Below are positions 54,580-61,078 of a DNA stretch of 64,000 nt, one piece after another. Made by a program: the position numbers and the translations under genes. The DNA lies in assembly GCA_023663025.1 (NCBI GenBank), contig JAMPIC010000007.1, forward strand, positions 1-64,000. Direction: 5' to 3'. The notes below the pieces were generated by a model that was given only the letters and a program-made list of their open reading frames with translations, was not told where the DNA came from and searched no databases. Position 1 is the first letter of the stretch. The number at the start of each line of letters is the position of its first letter. The stretch comes from Prevotella sp. (GTDB lineage: Bacteria > Bacillota > Clostridia > Oscillospirales > Ruminococcaceae).

Positions 54580-55374
54580 CTAACCGTTTTCTCTCCGTGC
54601 TTTCACGATTTTTTTAACGCTGTCCTCGTCGGGGAAAATGCTTGTAAATTCTATATCCGAAATTTCTTCGCCGTTTTTAAGATAACGCTTGATCTGCGGG
54701 TCGGCGTTTATTGACGGTATGATCTTATCGGTGCTGTATATGAGCTTTCCGTACTCTATATCAAGCCCGCGCATTGATAAAAAAGCCGATTTCAGAATTT
54801 CTCCGAAATTCGCGGACAGGCTTTCTTTTTCCTCATCGGAGATATTCGGCACGCCCGCTCCCGCGAATTTTTCACAGTCGGTTCCCGATCTTACAAAACA
54901 GGAAAGCGCATTTGCTGTGCCGATATAAAAATATCCGCCGCCCTGCAAAAAAACATCGAAACCGCAGACCTTATCGTAATACGCCGCCGCCGAAAATTCA
55001 AAGGGGAGCTTTATCCGTTCGGGCATGTTCAGCAAATAGCACGCCGCGTTTTCCGAATATCCGCCGAAAAATTCGGGGTGTTCGCCGTAAACCGCGCCGT
55101 AGTGTCCGCCGCTTTTGCCGGTGTATTTGAACGGCTCAAACGCGCTGTGAAAAACAAACGCGCCCGCGCCCGATATATAATCGGAAATTTTCCCGTCCGA
55201 CATCATAACGAGCGACTGACCGCTTTTTAAAAATACTCTTGTTCCGTCGGTTATTTTTTTGCGGACGGCGTATATCCTGCTCTTCGCCGCGAATTTGCTT
55301 ATATCAATAAAGTCCGACCATATCCCCGCAAGCTCCTCGGAGGTTTCAACCGCCGCTGTTTCGATAAAACCCAT
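54580..55374 (-). CDS. SPFH-like protein without zinc ribbons
   Basis: A 264-residue protein starting MGFIETAAVETSEELAGIWSDF. It resembles the 402-residue SPFH protein at 56205: the same MG[FL] start, ITDGTRVFLKSGQSLVMMSDGKISDY against ITDGSRIAVNAGQLLILVENGRIIDF, and a C-terminal IFPDEDSVKKI against ILPDDESVDKI. It lacks the C-terminal zinc ribbons. A strong site (GGGAGGGA) precedes ATG 55374. It is a diverged paralogue in the same operon. Function unknown; assembly at the membrane surface is a guess from the family. Confidence 0.75.
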   Translation of the reverse strand: MGFIETAAVETSEELAGIWSDFIDISKFAAKSRIYAVRKKITDGTRVFLKSGQSLVMMSDGKISDYISGAGAFVFHSAFEPFKYTGKSGGHYGAVYGEHPEFFGGYSENAACYLLNMPERIKLPFEFSAAAYYDKVCGFDVFLQGGGYFYIGTANALSCFVRSGTDCEKFAGAGVPNISDEEKESLSANFGEILKSAFLSMRGLDIEYGKLIYSTDKIIPSINADPQIKRYLKNGEEISDIEFTSIFPDEDSVKKIVKARRENG

Positions 55375-55395
55375 AATTATCCCTCCCTGTATTTT

Positions 55396-56202
55396 TTACC
55401 GCGCCGGACGGGACGCCCCGCAGCTTTTGCAGAAGCTGTATTCGTTTTTATTTCCGCAATTCCCGCATATCCAGCTGCCCGACGAAGAACCGAATATTTC
55501 CTGCTGCGGCGGGGTATAGGCGGGTTTCGGTTTGCTGCATATTTCGCTGTCCTTTGTGCGGGACGCTCCGCAGTTTTTGCAGAAGCTGTATTCGTTTTTG
55601 CTGCCGCATTTTCCGCATATCCACATAACGCCGGATCTTGCGGGAACGTCAGCCGTTTGGGGACTTTGCGGCTCGGGGACGTATTTCTTTTCGGGTTCGG
55701 CGGCGGTTTCCGCAGTTTGCGGGCGGGCGTTTCCGCACTTTTTGCAAAATCCGGCAACGCCCGTGTTTTCCGTCCCGCAGGAGCATATCCAGCCGCCGCC
55801 GGGCTGACTGACAGGAGCGGACGGGACTTCTCTGACCGCCTTTTCTCCCGCAAGCTCCGACAGAGCTTTCCCAAAATTTCCGGGAGATACTCCGCCCGTT
55901 ACGGAAATAATTACCGTTTCTTTATCTCCGAAAAATCCGGCGCGTCTCTCCGAAAACCCGTCGAATACCTCCGCATATGATTTCGTATCGGGACTGTTTT
56001 CAATGTCCGAATGGTAAATATATCCTCCCGCTTCGGCAATAACGTCGGCGGCTTTTCCGTCCTTAATATGTATCAGAACCTCGTTTTCCCGCAGGATCAC
56101 CCTGACGCCGTTTTCCGCCCGCTCTGGACGGGCTTCTCCCCAAAAGCGGGAAAGCTTTTCCGCGTTCATTTCCGAGCCGTTTACCGCTTGAAAAAATCCC
56201 AA
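55396..56202 (-). CDS. Truncated SPFH-like protein with three zinc ribbons
   Basis: A 268-residue protein. The N-terminal part (about 1-115) resembles only the start of the SPFH paralogues (ENEVLIHIKDGKAADVIAEAGGYIYHSD). Three ribbons follow, each W-x-C-x-x/1-C-G..N..F-C-x-x-CG: WICSCGTENTGVAGFCKKCG, WICGKCGSKNEYSFCKNCG, WICGNCGNKNEYSFCKSCG. The start is TTG 56202 with AAGGAG eight bases upstream, giving MGFFQAV, in line with the MG[FL] starts of the paralogues; the ORF to 56223 overlaps the previous gene. Ribbons two and three are near-identical in DNA too. Confidence 0.78.
   Translation of the reverse strand: MGFFQAVNGSEMNAEKLSRFWGEARPERAENGVRVILRENEVLIHIKDGKAADVIAEAGGYIYHSDIENSPDTKSYAEVFDGFSERRAGFFGDKETVIISVTGGVSPGNFGKALSELAGEKAVREVPSAPVSQPGGGWICSCGTENTGVAGFCKKCGNARPQTAETAAEPEKKYVPEPQSPQTADVPARSGVMWICGKCGSKNEYSFCKNCGASRTKDSEICSKPKPAYTPPQQEIFGSSSGSWICGNCGNKNEYSFCKSCGASRPAR
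55410..55623 (-). repeat. Direct repeat encoding duplicated zinc ribbons
   Basis: About 64 bases at 55410-55473 and 55560-55623 are nearly identical at DNA level, 150 bases (50 codons) apart. They encode the last two ribbons of the 268-residue protein, indicating a recent in-frame duplication. Confidence 0.75.
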
Positions 56203-56204
56203 GG

Positions 56205-57413
56205 CTATCTCTCCTTTCCGCAATTGGGACAGAATTTCATTTCCGCGAACTGCGCGGGTATCTCAAATCCGCAGCTTCCGCACACCGCCGTTTCGGGTCT
56301 TTTCGAGCCGCAGCCGGGACAGAACCGCATAGTGTTCTCCATACCGCATTTGCCGCATACCCACACGTCCCCCGAGGGAGCGGGCTGCCGAACCGCGGAC
56401 TGAGTTTGTTGAGGCGGCTGAGCAGTCTGCATTCGCATAAGCTCGCCGACGTTCACGCCGCCCGCGTTCTGCGCCATATTCATACCCATAAAGCCTGTGA
56501 CCGCTCCCGCCGAATTTTCCGCCGCCGACTCCATTGCCGAAGCCTGCGCCGCGCCAACTCTCGCGCCCAGCATTGCCGTGTTGCCCGAATACGCGCGGGA
56601 TTCCTGCAATTGCCGTATCTTGTCGACGCTTTCGTCGTCTGGCAGGATATTGCCGAAAGCTACGGTCTTTATCTCGATACCCCTGTCCTTTTTCCAATGC
56701 TCCTCGAGACGGCTTTGCAGCAGCTCGGTTATTCTTTCCGTCTGACCCGAAAGGCGGTCGTAGTGTACGCCGCTTTCCGCCAGCTCGCCGAGGACGGGCA
56801 GCACCGCGCTTTGCAGCTCCGCCTTAAGCTGCGGCTCTATGGAGGACTTCATATATTTGTCCGCCACGTTGCCGCAGACATTGGTGTAGAACGTTATCGG
56901 GTCGGTTATTTCATAGCTGAACACGCCGAAGCCCTGCAAAAGTATGGTCATATTGAACTCGCCGTCGCGGTAGGGGACGTTCCCGAAGCCGAAGCGGTTG
57001 TTGGGTATCTCCTTGGTGTTGACGAAGTACGCCCGCTGATCGTTCCCCGCCATGCCGCCGAAAGCGAAACGCGCCGACATCTGTTCAAAGGAAATTTTCA
57101 GCGCCTCGCCGAAATCGCCGCAGAACATTGTCGGGGAAGTACCGCTTTTGTATTCGTAGCCGCCCTGCTCGGCGGTAAAGTCGATTATCCTGCCGTTTTC
57201 CACCAATATCAGAAGCTGCCCCGCGTTTACCGCTATGCGGCTGCCGTCGGTGATGACGTTTTCGTTTGCATTGCCGCCCGCTCCCGCGCTTTTTCTTGCC
57301 CTGCCTTTCATAACAAGGATGTTCCCGTCAAGGGAATCGCAGTATATATAGTCCTCCCAAAGGTCGCTTATGTAGGACATTGCGCTGCTTGTGAACGCTT
57401 TTATCAAACCCAT
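56205..57413 (-). CDS. SPFH domain protein with C-terminal zinc ribbons (YdjI/virion core-like)
   Basis: A 402-residue protein. An SPFH-type domain (about 1-225; ITDGSRIAVNAGQLLILVENGRI, VNTKEIPNNRFGFGNVPYRDGEFNMTILLQGFGVFSYEI) is followed by a coiled-coil stretch (SQSRL-EEHWKKDRGIEI), an alanine/methionine-rich linker, and two zinc ribbons (CGKCGMENTMRFCPGCG and CGSCGFEIPAQFAEMKFCPNCG). This is the layout of B. subtilis YdjI, an SPFH protein encoded next to pspA. No pspA lies here. ATG 57413 has GAGGTG eight bases upstream; the ORF start at 57422 is worse spaced. Confidence 0.88.
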   Translation of the reverse strand: MGLIKAFTSSAMSYISDLWEDYIYCDSLDGNILVMKGRARKSAGAGGNANENVITDGSRIAVNAGQLLILVENGRIIDFTAEQGGYEYKSGTSPTMFCGDFGEALKISFEQMSARFAFGGMAGNDQRAYFVNTKEIPNNRFGFGNVPYRDGEFNMTILLQGFGVFSYEITDPITFYTNVCGNVADKYMKSSIEPQLKAELQSAVLPVLGELAESGVHYDRLSGQTERITELLQSRLEEHWKKDRGIEIKTVAFGNILPDDESVDKIRQLQESRAYSGNTAMLGARVGAAQASAMESAAENSAGAVTGFMGMNMAQNAGGVNVGELMRMQTAQPPQQTQSAVRQPAPSGDVWVCGKCGMENTMRFCPGCGSKRPETAVCGSCGFEIPAQFAEMKFCPNCGKER

Positions 57414-57428
57414 AAAATGCACCTCTTT

Positions 57429-58403
57429 TTAATTTTTCCAATCATACCAGCCGCAGTATTCGCTTGCATTCTTGCTGAGCCCTTCCCATTTTCCGCCCAT
57501 AGCGCAGCACTTTCCCGCTCCGTAATATTTGCAGGTTCCGCAGCATTTTGACGAACCGCCTCCGCTGCCGCCGCCATAGTAGTTAGTGCTTTTAATACGA
57601 TCCAGATCCGCTTTTTTCTTCATTTCCAATCTTTCTTGACGCAGACGGTTTATCTGTTGGTTTTTCTGCTGATCTATCTGCCGTATCTCGGCGCGGTAAC
57701 GTTCGTTTTCCGCTCTCATTCTTGCGCTGTTTTCCATAGCAATATCACGGCCTTGCGCGGATAAATCGCTAAGCTGCTGAAGCCTTATGTCTCCCGAACT
57801 CTTATATACGCCCTGCAATACGCCCATAACATAATCGCGGTAACCAACGCCGTTCTGCCGCGATTGCTGCCGTATTTCCTGCGGCGACATATCCACAAAC
57901 TTGCTTGCCGCGAAATAGACCGAGCCTGCCGCCCCGCCGAGAAAACCAGGCAGCTTGCCTTTCATATCGCTGTTCATATTTTCGTAGCCACGTTTTCTGA
58001 GCGCGGCGTACATATTGTAAATTTCCGAAGCCTTTTGCAGGAGAATATTGTCCCGTTCGGCTTCGCTTGACGGTATGTCTATCGCGGCCGTTCCCGCGGG
58101 ATACGCTTCGCCGCAGTAGGGGCAGTTTTGCTCTCCGTCTTCTATCGGCGCGCCGCAGAGTGTGCATTTTGTAATGCGCGGTTCAGCCTCCCGGGGAGAA
58201 CTGCGTGCGTCCTCAAAAGCGTATTCAAGGTTCTGAAGCTCGTCGAGAGCGGCGCGTATTTTATCCTGCTCCGCCAGACAGGCTTCGCACCTTATATCGT
58301 TTATTCTGCAGTCAACGGGACAGTATTCTCCCGGCTTTTTCGTCGGCGTGATAAGGTCGATAAGACCGTTTCCCGCCCCCGAAAACATATCCAATATGCC
58401 CAT
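57429..58403 (-). CDS. Cysteine-rich coiled-coil protein, paralogue 1
   Basis: A 324-residue protein in four parts: CPVDCRINDIRCEACLAEQDKI (four Cys, near residues 28-47), a zinc ribbon CTLCGAPIEDGEQNCPYCGEAY (near 80-101), a middle region, then a coiled coil rich in E, R and Q (about 225-275) and a C-terminal CCGTCKYYGAGKCCAMGG...CGWYDW cysteine cluster. No family recognised as a whole. The gene at 58470-59410 is its tandem paralogue, with near-identical leaders (AAAGGACGTG before both ATGs). It lies 15 bases upstream of the SPFH gene. Confidence 0.8.
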   Translation of the reverse strand: MGILDMFSGAGNGLIDLITPTKKPGEYCPVDCRINDIRCEACLAEQDKIRAALDELQNLEYAFEDARSSPREAEPRITKCTLCGAPIEDGEQNCPYCGEAYPAGTAAIDIPSSEAERDNILLQKASEIYNMYAALRKRGYENMNSDMKGKLPGFLGGAAGSVYFAASKFVDMSPQEIRQQSRQNGVGYRDYVMGVLQGVYKSSGDIRLQQLSDLSAQGRDIAMENSARMRAENERYRAEIRQIDQQKNQQINRLRQERLEMKKKADLDRIKSTNYYGGGSGGGSSKCCGTCKYYGAGKCCAMGGKWEGLSKNASEYCGWYDWKN

Positions 58404-58469
58404 AAAAGCACGTCCTTTCGTTATTTTGATTTTATATTTGCGTACACAGGAGCGAGAGACCTGTCTTAA

Positions 58470-59410
58470 TTATTTTGAAATATAATCACTGCAATAGTCG
58501 CTTGCCCCCGTAGGGTAACGGTATTTACTGTAAGCGCACTTATTGTCGTGAACCATATAATACCTGCAATTTCCGCAGCACGAACCCGTTGAACTGGGAC
58601 CGGGTCCTCCACTGTATTTAGGGGCAGGTTTTGAAGCAATATACTCCATTTGTCGCTTATAGCTGTTCATACTGCTTTCTCTTTGCCGCTGTTGCCGTTC
58701 CATTTCTATACGCCGGTTTTCGGCGCGGTAACGTTCATTTTCCTCCCGCATTTTAGTAGTTGCTTCTCTAATCCTTTCCATATTTATCTGCGGTACGGAT
58801 TTATAAGTTCCCGACATTACTCCCGATATGTAGGCGGGATAGCTTAACCCGTTGTCCTGCGCTCCCTGTCTGATTTGAGCGGAGGTCATGACCATGTTGT
58901 TTTCCTCAACGGTTCTGCTCATCTTCATCATGCCCTTTACTATCGCAGGCAGACTGCTGTTTTCCATTTTATAGCCGATCTGCTTTTTATACAGCGCGCT
59001 GAAAAGCGCAAAAGCCGCAGTCGATTTTTCAAGCAGCAGATTATCCCGCTCAAGCTCCGTCGGAGGCAGATCGCCAAAGACCGTTTCCGCCGAGTATTTT
59101 GTTCCGCAGTAAGGGCATTCTTTTTCGCCCTTTTCAATCGGCGCACCGCAAAGCGAACATTTGTTTTCGGGGGGGGGGTAACGCTTTGCTTATTTTTTAT
59201 GTTGTCCAACGCTGTCTCAAGCTGCTGCAATTCCGCCAGCTCTTCAAGTATTTTCTGCTGCTCCGCAAGGCAAGTCTCGCACCGCATATCGTTTACGGGA
59301 CACAAATTGTGGCAAAGCTGCCCGGGTTTTTTACGCGAGATGAGTTCATTTGCCATATTTTGCATATTCCCAAGCGAACCAATGCCGTTAAGCATATCCA
59401 GTACGCCCAT
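58470..59410 (-). pseudogene. Cysteine-rich coiled-coil protein, paralogue 2, frameshifted at a C10 tract
   Basis: The gene reads from ATG 59410 (MGVLDMLNGIG, CHNLCPVNDMRCETCLAEQ) to a run of ten C at 59178-59169, where the frame goes out of register and stops at 58940. From 59168 the correct frame continues without a stop through CSLCGAPIEKGEKECPYCG to the coiled coil and C-terminal cluster CCGNCRYYMVHDNKC...YCSDY, ending at 58470. Joined, it would be about 313 residues and match paralogue 1 in every part. A run of 11 or 8 C would restore the frame. Either a phase-variable gene in the OFF state, a true pseudogene, or a homopolymer sequencing error. A shorter protein starting at 58967 could also be made. 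Confidence 0.85.
59169..59178. repeat. Homopolymer tract (G10 on +, C10 on -)
   Basis: Ten consecutive G on the plus strand, inside the coding frame of the cysteine-rich paralogue 2. No other homopolymer of G or C of this length was noticed in the window. Confidence 0.95.
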
Positions 59411-59428
59411 AAAAACACGTCCTTTCTC

Positions 59429-59872
59429 TTATATCTTTTTCCCGCAGTGTACGCAGAAATAGCTGTCCTCGGGGGCTTGCATCCCGCAATTGGGACACAC
59501 GCGGTTCTGCGGCTGCCGTTGTTCCTGCGGTGGCTGCTGAACATATTCCTGCTGCGAACCGCCGCTGTAATTCTGAACGTGCGGCTGCCCGGACTGCGGT
59601 TTCATTTTCAGCAGCTTGACCGCGTTCACCGCGCACAGTATTGCCAGCACTATTACAGCAATGAGAACAAGCGCGTTTGCCCATATGAACCTCCATACCG
59701 CCGTTAAGATTATCAGCGCGATATTAAAGCCTTTCAGACGTTTTTTCAGCTGTGTCTTCTCGGGCGAGCCGCCGTCCGTTCCGGAGGTCAAAAGAACGAC
59801 CAGCGACGCCAGCCAGACCAAGAACGCAATTCCGCATAAAAACAGCCCGAAAAAATAATAACCGTAATTCAT
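59429..59872 (-). CDS. Membrane protein with C-terminal zinc ribbon
   Basis: A 147-residue protein with two to three hydrophobic segments (about 6-28, 48-60 and 65-82), a glutamine/proline-rich linker (GGSQQEYVQQPPQEQRQPQ) and one zinc ribbon, CPNCGMQAPEDSYFCVHCGKKI. ATG 59872 with GGAAGG is preferred to the frame to 59944, which overlaps the upstream gene. It would place a zinc ribbon at the inner membrane face. Confidence 0.78.
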   Translation of the reverse strand: MNYGYYFFGLFLCGIAFLVWLASLVVLLTSGTDGGSPEKTQLKKRLKGFNIALIILTAVWRFIWANALVLIAVIVLAILCAVNAVKLLKMKPQSGQPHVQNYSGGSQQEYVQQPPQEQRQPQNRVCPNCGMQAPEDSYFCVHCGKKI

Positions 59873-59876
59873 AAAA

Positions 59877-60488
59877 TTACCTTCCTCTCTTAATTCTCTC
59901 TTTGCCGCAGGATCTGCACCCGAAGCTTGAATATGTATTCTCATAGCCGCATACCCAAAAACCGCTGTCCTCGGACGTTTTCGGAGTTTCTTCCGCGATT
60001 TTTTCGCCGAAAGCGAACTGTTCCATAAGGGCTGCGAACGCGTCCTCCCACCTTATTGAGCGCCTGTAGTGCGCAATGGAAAAAAACGTTTTTAAAATTG
60101 AAATGTTGATCTTTTTTTGAAACGTTTTTTTCCTCAGCTTGAAAAGCTGTACGCCGAGTATTTCCAAATACACCGCAAAAAGCAGCAGAAGAACGAGAAA
60201 AATCCTAATTCCGAGCGAGACCCACAAGCCGCCTCCCGTGAGAAAGCTGTAAAGCTCAAAGCCCAGAAAACCCGCGGGAAATGCAAATATGACAGCCGCG
60301 CACATCATATTGTCCACGCCAAGAAAGCGCAGCGCGTCCTGTTCGTCCTCGGTCAGCGAGGCTTTGTCCTGCTCCGGTATTTTTCCGTAAAATCGGTCAA
60401 CCGCGCTGCCCTCCCTGCGGCACTTGTAGCAGAAACGGTCGCCCGGGCGGCTCATTTTTTCACCGCAGTACCGACAATATTTTGCCAT
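59877..60488 (-). CDS. Membrane protein with zinc ribbons at both ends
   Basis: A 203-residue protein. An N-terminal ribbon CRYCGEKMSRPGDRFCYKC, two hydrophobic segments (about 62-80 and 90-115) and a C-terminal FWVCGYENTYSSFGCRSCGKER. The last is like the W-x-C-x-x-C-G-x-x-N ribbons of its neighbours but the first C-x-x-C has lost residues and one Cys, so it is probably degenerate. It is the first gene after the promoter at 60519. Confidence 0.78.
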   Translation of the reverse strand: MAKYCRYCGEKMSRPGDRFCYKCRREGSAVDRFYGKIPEQDKASLTEDEQDALRFLGVDNMMCAAVIFAFPAGFLGFELYSFLTGGGLWVSLGIRIFLVLLLLFAVYLEILGVQLFKLRKKTFQKKINISILKTFFSIAHYRRSIRWEDAFAALMEQFAFGEKIAEETPKTSEDSGFWVCGYENTYSSFGCRSCGKERIKRGR

Positions 60489-60518
60489 TATTTACCTCCC
60501 CGCAAATTAGTCATAATA

Positions 60519-60527
60519 ATTATAACA
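60519..60527 (-). promoter_or_regulatory. Possible extended -10 promoter of the zinc-ribbon operon
   Basis: On the minus strand TGTTATAAT: perfect TATAAT (60524-60519) preceded by TG one base upstream. There is no recognisable -35. It lies 31 bases before ATG 60488. Confidence 0.45.
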
Positions 60528-60569
60528 TATATTAATCGGGATTTGTTATGCAGTTCTGCATTATTTTCA

Positions 60570-60670
60570 AAAAGAAAAGCCTTTAGACAGGCGGCGATAC
60601 GGAAGTATTGTTACCCGTGAGAGCAAATTACCCTTATTGACAGAGTATGTCAATAAGGGTAAAGGCTTTT
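60570..60670 (-). terminator. Long inverted-repeat element after the XRE gene, probable terminator
   Basis: Outer arms AAAAGCCTTTA (60575-60585) and TAAAGGCTTTT (60660-60670) enclose an inner perfect 15-pair hairpin (60628-60642 with 60648-60662, loop of five). Read on the minus strand the outer stem ends in a T-rich stretch (TTTTCTTTTTG), as in a terminator. It abuts the stop codon of the XRE gene. Its size and nested form also resemble a small non-autonomous mobile element. Confidence 0.55.
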
Positions 60671-61078
60671 TTATTCGTATTCGTCGGGAGAATGCCCCCA
60701 TATAAACAGCGCGGCTTTTTCGTACTCCATTTTATGCTTTATCGCATAGAAAACCTTTGCGTCGGTAATGTCTCTCACATAAAGGTCTTCCTTTGAAGCA
60801 GCCCTCAGCAGATGACGCAGCCCGTCCACGTCCGCGTTCAGCAGCAGACCTATGCGTATCAGCCGTTCCCGTGTGGGTACGCGCGTGCCGTTCAGGAGCT
60901 GATACCCGTAGTTTACGTCCGTGTTAAGCCTGCGGATAAGCTCCGCGCGGGACATTCCAGCCTCTTTCATAAGCTCCTCCATAAGCTCGCTCAGCTCGGG
61001 ACAGCCGTTCTCGGAAATAAGTTCCTCGTCAAAGCTGTCCAGTTCGCAAAGCCTTTTTTCAATCTGACGCGTTTCCAT
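60671..61078 (-). CDS. XRE-type helix-turn-helix protein
   Basis: A 135-residue protein. ELMEELMKEAGMSRAELIRRLNTDVNYGYQLLNGTRVPTRERLIRIGLLL is a lambda-repressor-like helix-turn-helix (about residues 29-78); short helical tails on either side (MEYEKAALFIWGHSPDEYE at the end). It overlaps the 3' end of the kinase gene by 20 bases, so the two are co-transcribed. It may regulate the operon or act as a substrate or partner of the kinase; no evidence decides this. Confidence 0.85.
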   Translation of the reverse strand: METRQIEKRLCELDSFDEELISENGCPELSELMEELMKEAGMSRAELIRRLNTDVNYGYQLLNGTRVPTRERLIRIGLLLNADVDGLRHLLRAASKEDLYVRDITDAKVFYAIKHKMEYEKAALFIWGHSPDEYE

